Below are positions 1 through 8,745 of a DNA stretch of 64,000 nt, piece after piece (position 1 is the first letter of the stretch; each line of letters opens with the position of its first letter). The stretch spans positions 3,366,432 through 3,430,431 of the forward strand of contig NZ_CM001403.1 in NCBI RefSeq assembly GCF_000166195.2, in the 5' to 3' direction. The notes beneath the pieces are model-generated. The model did no database searches and was not told the DNA's origin. It saw only the letters and a list, made by a program, of their open reading frames with translations. The position numbers and the translations under genes were made by a program. Source of the DNA: Mucilaginibacter paludis DSM 18603 (GTDB lineage Bacteria; Bacteroidota; Bacteroidia; Sphingobacteriales; Sphingobacteriaceae).

Positions 1-441
1 GTCAAGACTGCCCGATCCTTCCACCCGCAAGGCCAACTCCCGGCCCGGCGTGCAGTCTGGCCTTTGCCCGCTTTTGCCTCGGCACCAAAAAATCTACGAG
101 GTTAAAACGTCATCACTCTTTTTTTTCGGTATTCCGGATTGAATCTTAGAATGGTAATTTTGTATTGATTATAAGTTGCTTAAACCGTCGTCATTGCGAG
201 GAACGACGCAATCTCTACGTAGGCAGAGCTGCTTTGCAAGTTCTATATGCAGGTAACAATTTGGCACCCGAAAAAAAAGTAGGGATACGTTTTGAAAGGT
301 ATCTCAAACATTGTAATTGCGAGGTACGAAGCAATCGCACGCTGGCAGGTTCGCCTTGCTTTGTTCGTGATTGCTTCGTACTTCGTAAGGACAATACTAT
401 ATTAGTTATCAATAACTTATAGTAACGCCATTAAAGCCCCT
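1..441. other. Gene-free stretch downstream of der
   Basis: I see no credible gene here. Positions 5-11 and 52-58 form an inverted pair (agactgc/gcagtct) around a GC-rich loop. The rest up to 180 is AT-rich. From 189 to 395 lie the REP-like repeats listed separately. The short open frames in this stretch read through repeat sequence and have no ribosome binding site, so I do not call them genes. Confidence 0.6.
189..395. repeat. REP-like palindromic repeats (cgaggaacgaagcaatc family)
   Basis: Two related units are visible. The unit at 189-240 begins with tcattgcgaggaacgacg. The unit at 311-395 has arms cgaggtacgaagcaatc and, inverted, gattgcttcgtacttcg, so it can fold into a long imperfect hairpin. 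Repeats of this kind (tcattgcgaggaacgaagcaat) are scattered in the intergenic DNA of many bacteria, including Bacteroidetes. They probably have no coding role and may sit in the 3' region of the der transcript. Confidence 0.7.
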
Positions 442-1743
442 TTACTTCTGCCTAAAAAATATCTGTATCGGCACACCCTGAAAATCAAAATTCTCGCGCA
501 GCTTGTTTTCAATAAAGCGCATATAAGGTTCTTTGATATACTGCGGCAGGTTACAGAAGAACGCGAACATCGGCGCAATACCGCTGATCTGGGTTACGTA
601 TTTAATTTTAACATATTTACCCTTAATGGCAGGCGGCGGGAAGCTTTCAATAATGGGCAGCATTACATCATTCAGTTTTGAGGTTGGGATCTTTTTGTTC
701 CTGTTTTCATAAACCTTATTGGCTGCTTCAATCGCCTTAAAAATACGTTGTTTCTCTAAAACCGAGGTAAAAACGATGGGTACATCAGTAAATGGCGCTA
801 TTTTCTGGTGGATCAGATCCTCAAAAACTTTGGTGGTCTTATTGTTCTTCTCTATCAGGTCCCATTTATTAACTACAATAACGATGCCTTTTTTATTTTT
901 TTCGGCCAGGTGAAAGATGTTCACATCCTGTGCTTCAATACCTTCAACGGCATCTATCATCAGGATCACTACGTCCGATTCTTCGATGGCTTTAATGGTA
1001 CGCATTACCGAGTAAAATTCGATATTCTCTTTTACCTTGGTTTTTTTACGCATCCCAGCCGTATCGATCAGCATAAAATCATGCCCGAATTGGTTATAGT
1101 GGATATGGATCGAATCGCGGGTGGTGCCGGCAATAGGGGTAACAATATTACGATCATGCCCCAGCAGGGTGTTAATGATGGATGATTTACCCACATTAGG
1201 CCTTCCGGCAATGGTATATTTTGGTAAGGTGTTTTGCTCTAACGGAACATCTTCAAAAGTTTTAACAACTTCGTCAAGCAATTCGCCGGTGCCGGAACCT
1301 GTCATGGCCGAGATGTTGTAGATATCGCCCAGGCCAAAGCCGTAAAAGGTTGCCGACTCCACTTGCTGACTATTATTATCAACTTTGTTTGATACTACAA
1401 AAACTGGTTTTTTGCTTTTCCGTAAAAAGGTAGCTATTTCATCGTCAAGGTCGGTAATGCCGGTGGTTACGTCCACCATAAACAAAATAACACTTGCTTC
1501 TTCAATAGCAATGATCACCTGCTCGCGGATTGCCGCTTCAAAAACATCGTCGGAGTTGGCTACGTAGCCGCCTGTATCTATCACGGTAAAATCGTGTCCG
1601 GTCCATTCCGAAACGCCGTAATGCCTGTCGCGGGTTACACCGCTAAAGTCGTCAACTATCGCCTTGCGGGCTTCAATTAAACGGTTAAATAAGGTGGATT
1701 TACCCACATTCGGGCGACCTACTATGGCTACTATGTTACTCAT
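442..1743 (-). CDS. der: Ribosome biogenesis GTPase Der (EngA)
   Basis: Der is a double GTPase needed for assembly of the 50S subunit. The 433-residue protein has two G domains in tandem: a P-loop GRPNVGKST at residues 9-17 with DTGG and NKVD motifs, and a second P-loop GRPNVGKSS near residue 180 with DTAG and NKWD. A C-terminal KH-like domain follows. The length matches the family. The ATG start leads directly into the first P-loop strand. The gene is followed by repeats rather than another gene, and era lies upstream on the same strand across a 255-bp gap, so the two may be separately transcribed. A promoter-like match lies at 1796-1827. Identity is secure. Confidence 0.97.
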   Translation of the reverse strand: MSNIVAIVGRPNVGKSTLFNRLIEARKAIVDDFSGVTRDRHYGVSEWTGHDFTVIDTGGYVANSDDVFEAAIREQVIIAIEEASVILFMVDVTTGITDLDDEIATFLRKSKKPVFVVSNKVDNNSQQVESATFYGFGLGDIYNISAMTGSGTGELLDEVVKTFEDVPLEQNTLPKYTIAGRPNVGKSSIINTLLGHDRNIVTPIAGTTRDSIHIHYNQFGHDFMLIDTAGMRKKTKVKENIEFYSVMRTIKAIEESDVVILMIDAVEGIEAQDVNIFHLAEKNKKGIVIVVNKWDLIEKNNKTTKVFEDLIHQKIAPFTDVPIVFTSVLEKQRIFKAIEAANKVYENRNKKIPTSKLNDVMLPIIESFPPPAIKGKYVKIKYVTQISGIAPMFAFFCNLPQYIKEPYMRFIENKLRENFDFQGVPIQIFFRQK

Positions 1744-1752
1744 TTTTATTTT

Positions 1753-1999
1753 GATATGAGATGTGAGACGTTAAACTTGAGATATGAGCGCTATACAAAA
1801 TTACGATGTATCGTTCTGGAATCTAAATCTAACAGCTCAAATCTGTTTAAATATTTCAGACACGAGGCCCAGATAAGATAAAACCATCCTGGTCTCAAAT
1901 CTGGTAGCTCAAATCTGTTTGGTGTTTTAAAATAAGAGAATTCAGGATGAGTAAAACCGTTCGGTCTCAAATCTCACATCTGATAGCTCCCATCTCACT
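1753..1999. repeat. Intergenic ctcaaatct-type short repeats
   Basis: The der-era spacer carries several copies of a short, degenerate repeat built on ctcaaatct/ctcacatct. Copies lie at 1820-1848, 1891-1920 and 1963-1999 in one orientation, and one lies at 1753-1770 in the other. They look like the low-complexity intergenic repeat families of Sphingobacteriaceae. The copy at 1963-1999 abuts the era stop codon. Confidence 0.6.
1796..1827 (-). promoter_or_regulatory. Candidate der promoter
   Basis: On the minus strand the sequence TAATTTTG (1796-1803) matches the Bacteroidetes -7 consensus TAnnTTTG exactly. A TTTA box (1824-1827) lies 20 bp upstream where TTTG is expected. Transcription would begin near 1789, about 45 nt before the der start codon. 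This is a consensus match only. Confidence 0.4.
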
Positions 2000-2877
2000 T
2001 AATCTTCGTACCCGAATTTTTTCAGGTAATTTTTTTTACTTCTCCAGTCGGGGATAACTTTAACAAACATTTCCAGGAAAACTTTCCGCTGGAAAAACTC
2101 TTCCATATCCTTACGGGCGTAGGTGCCTACTTTCTTCAGCATTTCGCCGCCGGTGCCTATCAGGATATTTTTTTGCGAATCGCGTTCCACAATAATTTCG
2201 GCGCTGATCCTGTATATCTTCGGATCTTCGATAAATGCCGTGATGATGACCTCCGTACTGTATGGAATTTCCTTTTCGTAGATTTTGAAAATCTTTTCGC
2301 GGATAATCTCCGAAGCAAAAAAGCGATCGTTACGGTCGGTTAAAAAATCCTTTTCGTAATAAGGGGGATGCTCAGGCAGACTATCCAGAACAAGATTCAT
2401 AATGGCCTGCACATTATGGTTGAGCAAAGCCGAAATAGCAAAAACTGCTGTTGGTTTTAAGGTCTCTTCCCAGTAAGCTATTTTTTGCTTAACCGTTTCC
2501 TCGTCGGATTTGTCAATTTTATTGATGATAACTACCAAAGGCGCTGTGCTGCCCTTTAGCTTATCCATTACATCGCTCTCGTCGTACTTCTCGTTAATGT
2601 CGGTAACCAGCAATACCATATCCGCATCAACGAGCGAGCCGGATACCTGGTGCATCATGGTTTCCTGCAAGGCGTAATGCGGTTTGATAATTCCGGGCGT
2701 GTCCGAGAAAACAATCTGGTAGTCTTCTTCGTTAACAATACCGAGGATACGATGACGGGTTGTTTGTGCTTTGGGAGTGATGATTGACATCTTTTCGCCC
2801 ACAAGAGCGTTCATCAGGGTTGACTTACCTGCATTGGGTTTGCCAATAATACTTACAAAACCTGCGCGGTGACTCAT
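1999..2877 (-). CDS. era: GTPase Era
   Basis: Era binds the 3' end of 16S rRNA and is needed for 30S maturation. The protein (292 residues from the ATG at 2877) has the G1 motif GKPNAGKST at residues 12-20, the DTPG G3 motif, NKID as G4, and a C-terminal KH domain with the typical VERDSQKNILIG segment. I chose the start at 2877 because MSHRAGFVSIIG is the family's usual N-terminus. An upstream ATG at 2907 would add ten residues that the family lacks. Its neighbour der has the same class of function. Confidence 0.96.
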   Translation of the reverse strand: MSHRAGFVSIIGKPNAGKSTLMNALVGEKMSIITPKAQTTRHRILGIVNEEDYQIVFSDTPGIIKPHYALQETMMHQVSGSLVDADMVLLVTDINEKYDESDVMDKLKGSTAPLVVIINKIDKSDEETVKQKIAYWEETLKPTAVFAISALLNHNVQAIMNLVLDSLPEHPPYYEKDFLTDRNDRFFASEIIREKIFKIYEKEIPYSTEVIITAFIEDPKIYRISAEIIVERDSQKNILIGTGGEMLKKVGTYARKDMEEFFQRKVFLEMFVKVIPDWRSKKNYLKKFGYED

Positions 2878-2900
2878 GTAAAAATATATTTGTGATTTTA

Positions 2901-2932
2901 TTTGCACTGCAAAGAAACGAATTATATCTTTG
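2901..2932 (+). promoter_or_regulatory. Promoter of the tandem tRNA(fMet) genes
   Basis: TTTG at 2901-2904 and TATCTTTG at 2925-2932 are separated by 20 bp, a full match to the primary sigma-factor promoter of Bacteroidetes (TTTG, 17-23 bp, TAnnTTTG). Transcription would start near 2939, leaving a leader of about 85 nt before the first tRNA for RNase P to remove. Confidence 0.6.
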
Positions 2933-3023
2933 CAGTCCCAATTAAAAAAGGTACAAATTGCACTTTGATTGTTGGGACACTCGTTTTGGAGTAATGAACC
3001 AGTTAAAAAACGAGAAAATATAG

Positions 3024-3096
<73 letters not shown>

Positions 3097-3110
3097 CCCA
3101 AAGAATAAAG

Positions 3111-3140
3111 AGCCTTTAGCAAAAGACTAAAGGCTTTTTA
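3111..3140 (+). terminator. Terminator-like hairpin after tRNA(fMet) copy 1
   Basis: Arms agcctttag (3111-3119) and ctaaaggct (3127-3135) pair over 9 bp, followed by a T run. It lies directly behind the first initiator tRNA, so each tRNA copy may be transcribed on its own. Confidence 0.7.
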
Positions 3141-3217
3141 ATTCAAAACAAATGGATTGTTGACCATGTAACAACACGATTTGGCGTAATGCCCCAATGG
3201 AATAAATAATAAAATAG

Positions 3218-3290
<73 letters not shown>

Positions 3291-3297
3291 CCTCAAA

Positions 3298-3339
3298 CCC
3301 TCATAATAAATTGACTGTCAATTTATTATGAGGGTTTTT
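3298..3339 (+). terminator. Strong terminator just inside the IME left end
   Basis: Two perfect 17-nt arms (3298-3314 and 3318-3334) with a 3-nt loop precede ttttta. Lying immediately behind the restored tRNA, it terminates tRNA transcription. Read on the minus strand it can also end the transporter operon. The native tRNA terminator appears to have been displaced to 17840-17885. Confidence 0.85.
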
Positions 3340-3347
3340 ATTTTTTG

Positions 3348-3371
3348 TGCGGTGCAATTTGCGGTGCAATT
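3348..3371. repeat. Tandem 12-bp integrase arm sites, left end
   Basis: Two direct copies of tgcggtgcaatt lie at 3348-3359 and 3360-3371. The same pair, in the same orientation and with one base changed, lies at 17669-17692 at the other end of the element. Their placement flanking both core sites is what is expected of arm-type sites bound by the N-terminal domain of the integrase. Confidence 0.65.
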
Positions 3372-3397
3372 TAACCTGATTGATTTCGGTACTTTAT

Positions 3398-6300
3398 TTA
3401 TCTAAAAACTTTAATATTATCTTCAGGTCGCTTATCTATCAATTTATTCATCGGATCGATTCCCGCATAAGTCGGTTTGCCATGGACGGTCATTTGAATT
3501 ACATGCTTACCTGCACTGAGCCAGTATTTCCGGAACACCAATGGATTGCTTTGCGTGCGGCCGTTACGGCCTTTGGTATCCGCTGCAAATACACCTATAT
3601 CAATAAAATCATTCATAGACCTTGCAGGCGTTTCATTGCCCAGGCTGTCGAGGTAAACCTTAGCTACATTAACCTCGAGGGTAACAAGGAAGTTGTTATT
3701 GCTCCCCGTTGATGCCACGTTTAGCGTGTTTACCTGGTTGTTATATATAGTAACTTTTTCCCAGTTATCCCTTAGGTAATACTGGAATGCTTCGGGCACC
3801 TGTTTCTTGATGCAATTATACAGGTCTATACTGCCGGCATAGGGCGGGTCCTTTTTAAAAGCATAAGAATTTTTAAATTCGCGCAGGGCCGCATTTAAAC
3901 GATCTTCTCCCACCAGGTCACTTAACCCATAAAGCAGCACACCTGCCTTGCCTGCAAGGCCCGACCAACGGTCTTCCTTTGCGTAAAGCACAGGGACTTC
4001 TTTGATGTGCAGCCGGTCACGAAGAAAGAAATAAGTGCCCGCTTGCTGCTGCAGCAAGCTTTTAATATTGTTCTTGCCATATTTGCTTTCGGCGAGTTTG
4101 AGGGCACCGTACCTGGACAACCCTTCCGGTATGATCCACGCGCTTTTGGTGGCGTTCGGCGCAACCTGAAAGCGCCACCATTGCTCAGCAAGGTTCCTGG
4201 CGGTTTCAAAATAGCAATAGTTGGTTTGATCCCCGTCCTTCAAATCTGCATTCCATCCAAAACGCTCGTTGTACACATCCAGTGTAGCCATCGACGTTTC
4301 CTCCCCGCCGACATCGGGCGTTTCTGCAAGGCGGATATCCTGGAAGGGGTAATCGCCCCAGGCTGCTGAAAAATAGCGAAGCCCGTCCCGGTAGGCCGAC
4401 ATAAAGTCTTGCACGTTGGCCTGGTGTTGGGGATGATAAAATAATTGAACGTTTACTTGATGTGCGTCAGGCAGCCGGGTACTATCCTGTAAAGTGGCGT
4501 ACCTCGCGGACAGTATCGAAAACTGCCCGTAAATCCCCGTCCGCCGCTGGCTGTAGTGGAAATAGTTACGGTCGTTCCTGCGCCAGGTGTTGGTTAAGGC
4601 GCCGGGGGCTACTGCTGTCTGATCACCGGATGTGCTCACAGTGAGGTCTAAATGGATCAGGCCTGTAGTTTTGCCTTCGCGCAGCAAATTAACCGCTCCC
4701 GGATCGTCGCTGGCCGCATCATCATTGGTTTTAAGCGGCAGGCCATTTTTCTTGCGGACGTACCGGTTATTCACTTCTTCATTTTCGTCGTAACCAAAAT
4801 TCGGCAGTAAGGCGGTGATAAAGGTGCCGTTAAGTAAACGGTCGGAAATATATAGGTTGTTGCTGAAGCCGCGCTGGGTGATTTCGGCACGGACCTGTAG
4901 TACGGTTGAATCGCCCGGGGCAATTGGCCGGTTTAAACGGTAGAGTCTGAATTCCGCCGTATCCCGTTGCGGCCTGAAAAAACTGAATGCCGCGCGTTTA
5001 TAGGTCAGCGGACAAGTGAAAGCAAGTACCTCGTTGCCCTGTTTCAAGGTATAAGCGGTAATCTCATCAGCATCCATTAATAAACTTTCGATGGGGCGTT
5101 CGTTTTTGTTAACAATGGTGACTTCGGCGTTGATGTATACGGCTCGATGGTCAGGATACAGATCAGTTTGCATTTTAATACGGGTGATCCGGGGTAAGGG
5201 CAGGCCTGCATAGGGCTTCAGCACCTTTTCATAGGTGATCGCCCGGCTTTCGCGCTCGCCTTCGGTCAGGAAAACATTCAGGTAACTGACGTTATAATAT
5301 ATATAGCTTCCGATAAGAATAAACCCGGTGAACAGCAATCCCGCAGCAATCCTATTATAGGTGCCGAAACGATGGGGAACCATTTTTAGCCTTTCCACGA
5401 AGGAACTGCTAATCCCACGGTAATAAAATAATGCAGCGATTATCACCAGCAGTCCCCCGCCGAACAACCAGTAAATGGTAAACCAATAAACAGGTACGGC
5501 CATATCGCCCAAACCATCCATATCCGATAACAATACATTGGGCGTATAAGAATACAGCAATAAATTATAATCAAATATTCCCGAGTCCCTCAATAGGAAT
5601 ACAGCGAGCCAAAGCGAAATTGCGACGGCATGGCCCACGAATTTGTTATTCACCAGGACATGTACCGTGTACCCGAAAACCACCATTTCCAATAATTTGG
5701 GCAAGATCACGGTTAGTATATACTGTAGGTAAAGGGGCAAGTCGAACTGGTAAAAACCTTTGGCCAGCTGGATGGGGACGCCGACCAGCAGGGGCAGGAA
5801 AGCAAGGCATGATCCCAGGAAAAGCAAGGCGAGCAATTTAGCGCTGTTCAGCACCCAGGTTGGCGGCGGCAGGGCATCGCCGATCACAGCGTAACGGGTG
5901 CTACGGTCGCGGTGCAGGGCTTCCCCGATATAGAAAACAATCAGGAAAAAGATAAAGGTAAAGAAGGGGCCGATCTGCAAAAATTCGATCGTCCGGGGAA
6001 GGTCAGGGACGCCATGTGTATTACTTCCCGTCCAGAATATAAAAATCAGGAGCGCCAAACCGCAGCCAATGATGATCCAGAAATAATTATCCCGGAACAG
6101 ATTGCTTAACTCTATTCTGAACAGCGTATATAGTGTGCGCCGGTTATAGGCGCGGTCAAAACTAATTTTCGCTTTCACCGCAGGATTGAGTGCGGTTAGT
6201 TGAGTGTTAGTTAATTTAAGTGTTTTAACTTTTCTTCCACTGAAAAAGCGGGTGAAACTAAACCTGGACCAGGCGAAGGTAAGGAATAGAATCCCGATAG

Positions 6301-7045
6301 CCGTCCAAACGATCCTGTTCACCAGGAACGGACCGCTCACCGGGAACAGCGTGTTGTTTTTATCGAGGGCGCTAATACTGCCTGAATGATTTCGGATATT
6401 AGTGACGCCAAAGGCGTCAGAGAGGTTGATCAGGGCATCGTTATGCGTTTGCGCCAAAAAGAAAATGGACAGAAAATAGCCCAAAAACAGGATGAGGCCC
6501 CCGGTATAGATCACTTTAACATTCCTGGTCAGGGCAACCAGGCCGAAAAAAAAACAGGAAGTAAATACCAGGTTGGGCAGGGCAATACAAAGGAACGGCT
6601 GCAGGTAATAGCTGAGTTGATTCGGCCCGTAATTCCCCTTATCCAGCCCCCCTAAAAAAGGGCCGGACAGAGAGCCTAAATAAATGCCCGCCGGTATCGC
6701 CAGGCCGGTAAGCAGCAGGCACAAAAAAGAGCCCGAAAAACGCCCCCAGAAATACCCGGCCGGGGTAATCGGATAGGTCAGGTAATAGCTGTGCGTATTC
6801 GATTCGATATCGCGGTAAAGCGCCGTACCCATCATGGAGGAAGCGATCAGCATCATCAGCATGCTCATCATGGCAAACCACTGGGCGATCAGGTAGGGCG
6901 AATTGTAATGCTCTTTTTCCCCCGCAGGTACCGCACCATTGGCAAAACAAGCGACGGTCAGCATCAATATGACAGCAAAATAGACATAGATCGCAGGCCT
7001 GCGCAGCTTGCTTTGGATCTCAAATAAAAATATTTTAAGGAACAT
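3398..7045 (-). CDS. ABC-2 type permease fused to a degenerate M1-like peptidase
   Basis: This large protein (about 1215 residues from the ATG at 7045) begins with two ABC-2-type sets of membrane helices covering roughly the first half. It ends in an extracytoplasmic region shaped like an M1 (gluzincin) aminopeptidase. Permease/M1 fusions are a known Bacteroidetes architecture. Here the zinc site is broken: where M1 enzymes have HExxH before QWW, this protein reads RNLAEQWW, and the GAMEN-like stretch is replaced by GGEETSMA. The C-terminal half is therefore probably not catalytic and may bind peptides or proteins. The upstream gene encodes the matching ATPase. The overlapping start at 7150 lies inside that gene and is unlikely. 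Confidence 0.8.
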   Translation of the reverse strand: MFLKIFLFEIQSKLRRPAIYVYFAVILMLTVACFANGAVPAGEKEHYNSPYLIAQWFAMMSMLMMLIASSMMGTALYRDIESNTHSYYLTYPITPAGYFWGRFSGSFLCLLLTGLAIPAGIYLGSLSGPFLGGLDKGNYGPNQLSYYLQPFLCIALPNLVFTSCFFFGLVALTRNVKVIYTGGLILFLGYFLSIFFLAQTHNDALINLSDAFGVTNIRNHSGSISALDKNNTLFPVSGPFLVNRIVWTAIGILFLTFAWSRFSFTRFFSGRKVKTLKLTNTQLTALNPAVKAKISFDRAYNRRTLYTLFRIELSNLFRDNYFWIIIGCGLALLIFIFWTGSNTHGVPDLPRTIEFLQIGPFFTFIFFLIVFYIGEALHRDRSTRYAVIGDALPPPTWVLNSAKLLALLFLGSCLAFLPLLVGVPIQLAKGFYQFDLPLYLQYILTVILPKLLEMVVFGYTVHVLVNNKFVGHAVAISLWLAVFLLRDSGIFDYNLLLYSYTPNVLLSDMDGLGDMAVPVYWFTIYWLFGGGLLVIIAALFYYRGISSSFVERLKMVPHRFGTYNRIAAGLLFTGFILIGSYIYYNVSYLNVFLTEGERESRAITYEKVLKPYAGLPLPRITRIKMQTDLYPDHRAVYINAEVTIVNKNERPIESLLMDADEITAYTLKQGNEVLAFTCPLTYKRAAFSFFRPQRDTAEFRLYRLNRPIAPGDSTVLQVRAEITQRGFSNNLYISDRLLNGTFITALLPNFGYDENEEVNNRYVRKKNGLPLKTNDDAASDDPGAVNLLREGKTTGLIHLDLTVSTSGDQTAVAPGALTNTWRRNDRNYFHYSQRRTGIYGQFSILSARYATLQDSTRLPDAHQVNVQLFYHPQHQANVQDFMSAYRDGLRYFSAAWGDYPFQDIRLAETPDVGGEETSMATLDVYNERFGWNADLKDGDQTNYCYFETARNLAEQWWRFQVAPNATKSAWIIPEGLSRYGALKLAESKYGKNNIKSLLQQQAGTYFFLRDRLHIKEVPVLYAKEDRWSGLAGKAGVLLYGLSDLVGEDRLNAALREFKNSYAFKKDPPYAGSIDLYNCIKKQVPEAFQYYLRDNWEKVTIYNNQVNTLNVASTGSNNNFLVTLEVNVAKVYLDSLGNETPARSMNDFIDIGVFAADTKGRNGRTQSNPLVFRKYWLSAGKHVIQMTVHGKPTYAGIDPMNKLIDKRPEDNIKVFR

Positions 7046-7067
7046 GAATCGGATCAGTTTAATTGGT

Positions 7068-7955
7068 TTAAAGAATAGGTATCCCGGTACTGGCGGTGAT
7101 ATAGCTGAAATAAACATCTTCGAGGTTGGGCGCCACGGGTACAAAGCCATTTCCCGGGTCTGTTTCCTGTAGTACCCGGATGTACAGTTGACCGGTTTTT
7201 AAATGCGTGGATATGACGTTAAAAGCATCCTGGTAACCCGGTAATTCAGCTTTGCTAATGGCCCTGCTGAATATTTTAGCTTCTATTTCACCGACCGCAG
7301 TTTCTGGTTCACCACTGTATAAGACTTCGCCCCTGCGAATAATTGCGAAACTGGAGCAAAGCGTGCTGACATCTTCCACGATATGGGTAGACAGGATGAC
7401 AATGGTTTGCTCGCCCAGGCTGCTGAGCAGGTTATAAAAACGGTTCCTTTCCGCCGGGTCAAGCCCGGCCGTGGGCTCATCCACGATGATCAATTTCGGG
7501 TCGCCGATCAGCGCCTGGGCGATGCCAAAGCGCTGTTTCATCCCGCCGGAATAGGTGCCCAGGTATTTCTTCCGGTCCTGGTAGAGGTTAACTTGTTCCA
7601 GCAAACTTTCCACCAGGTCTTTGCGCTCGCCCTGATCACCGACACCTTTGAGCTGCGCGATGTGGTCCAGCATCCGCTCGGCGGATATTTTGGGGTAAAC
7701 GCCAAACTCCTGGGGCAGGTAACCCAGTATTTGCCGCACCTCTGTTTTGTTTTTCAGGATGTCAAGGTCATCCAAAAAGATGCTGCCACTATCAGCTTCC
7801 TGTAAAGCGGCGATCGTGCGCATCAGCGTGGACTTGCCGGCCCCGTTCGGGCCCAGCAGGCCAAACATCCCCTGACTGATTGTTAAGGAAATATTCTTTA
7901 AGGCATGAACGTCCTTCGTATAGGACTTGGATAGTGCGTTAATTTGTAGCTGCAT
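7068..7955 (-). CDS. ABC transporter ATP-binding protein
   Basis: This is the 295-residue nucleotide-binding subunit that energises the permease encoded next to it. It shows a Walker A motif GPNGAGKST at residues 35-43, a signature YSGGMKQRFG, a Walker B motif LIIVDEPTAGLDP and an H-loop STHIVEDV, all intact. The family resembles the ATPases of antibiotic or peptide exporters that pair with ABC-2 permeases. The stop codon lies 22 bp before the permease start. The LytTR kinase/regulator pair immediately upstream on the same strand is the likely controller, as in many ABC/LytTR clusters. Confidence 0.93.
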   Translation of the reverse strand: MQLQINALSKSYTKDVHALKNISLTISQGMFGLLGPNGAGKSTLMRTIAALQEADSGSIFLDDLDILKNKTEVRQILGYLPQEFGVYPKISAERMLDHIAQLKGVGDQGERKDLVESLLEQVNLYQDRKKYLGTYSGGMKQRFGIAQALIGDPKLIIVDEPTAGLDPAERNRFYNLLSSLGEQTIVILSTHIVEDVSTLCSSFAIIRRGEVLYSGEPETAVGEIEAKIFSRAISKAELPGYQDAFNVISTHLKTGQLYIRVLQETDPGNGFVPVAPNLEDVYFSYITASTGIPIL

Positions 7956-8052
7956 GGGGCGATTGTTTATTTTGAAACAATAATAGCCCGCATTTGACTA
8001 TGCGCCCAGCGACAGGGATGAACATAGGCTATACAGGGACGAAATGATAATC

Positions 8053-8736
8053 TTATTTTTTTAGCCGGTTGAGGGTATCAAGGTAAGAAAGCCCGACGGG
8101 AAGCACATCCTTGTTCAGCATCGTCACCTGGTGCCGTTCGATTTTAGCCATTTTGCCCGGTGCGGCTATAAAGGAGCGGTGGATGCGGATAAATTTTTCT
8201 TCCGGGAGTAAAAGCCGCGCCTCAGTGATCGTCATGCGGGTCACTATCTTTTTATCCGCCGTGACGAAGGTGACGTAATTCCCGGTGGCTTCCAGGTAAT
8301 GCAACTCATCATAACCGATCCGCAACTGTTCCTGGCCCGATTTGACAAACAAGTGGTCTTTTGGTGAAGCGGCATTACGGAAGCCATGCAGTTCATTGGC
8401 TTTATTACAGGCTTTGATAAACCGGGAAAGGGAGAAAGGTTTGAGTAAAAAATCAACGGCGTCCAGTTCAAAGCTGGATACCGCGTGTTCGGAATAAGCC
8501 GTAGTAAAAATAACCAGGGGCTTTTTGTTCAGGCTGTTGTAAAACTCCAGGCCCGATATATCGGGCATTTTCACATCCAGGAAGATCAGGTCCACCGGTT
8601 CACGCTGTAGCCAGGCTATAGCATCAAAAGCATCCTCAAATTCAGCTTTCAGCATAAGGAAAGGAACTTTCGACGCATAGGCGTTAATGATCTCTAATGC
8701 GATCGGTTCGTCGTCAATGGCGATACAGGTTAACAT
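8053..8736 (-). CDS. LytTR-family response regulator
   Basis: The 227-residue protein is a two-component output regulator. The receiver domain spans residues 1-120, with acidic residues IDDE, the phosphoacceptor Asp54 in FLDVKMPD and the conserved Lys in LLKPF. The C-terminal LytTR DNA-binding domain includes YLEATGNYV and FIRIHRSFI. Its start is 10 bp from the stop of the kinase gene, so the two form one unit. The likely targets are the ABC genes next door; this is inferred from context. Confidence 0.93.
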   Translation of the reverse strand: MLTCIAIDDEPIALEIINAYASKVPFLMLKAEFEDAFDAIAWLQREPVDLIFLDVKMPDISGLEFYNSLNKKPLVIFTTAYSEHAVSSFELDAVDFLLKPFSLSRFIKACNKANELHGFRNAASPKDHLFVKSGQEQLRIGYDELHYLEATGNYVTFVTADKKIVTRMTITEARLLLPEEKFIRIHRSFIAAPGKMAKIERHQVTMLNKDVLPVGLSYLDTLNRLKK

Positions 8737-8745
8737 CCTACCAAA

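Noticed and set aside
165..422. 85-residue frame over the REP-like repeats
   Set aside because: It consists of palindromic repeat sequence, has no ribosome binding site and overlaps another frame on the opposite strand.
808..1185. 125-residue plus frame inside der
   Set aside because: Antisense shadow of a well-conserved GTPase gene.
2881..2913. Minus-strand match to TTTG/TAnnTTTG as an era promoter
   Set aside because: The -7 box (TATATTTT) would place the transcription start at the era start codon. The plus-strand reading as a tRNA promoter is better.
4007..4369. 120-residue plus frame opposite the permease/M1-like gene
   Set aside because: Antisense shadow with no domain.
7383..7805. 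140-residue plus frame inside the ABC ATPase
   Set aside because: Antisense shadow; the opposite strand has intact Walker and signature motifs.
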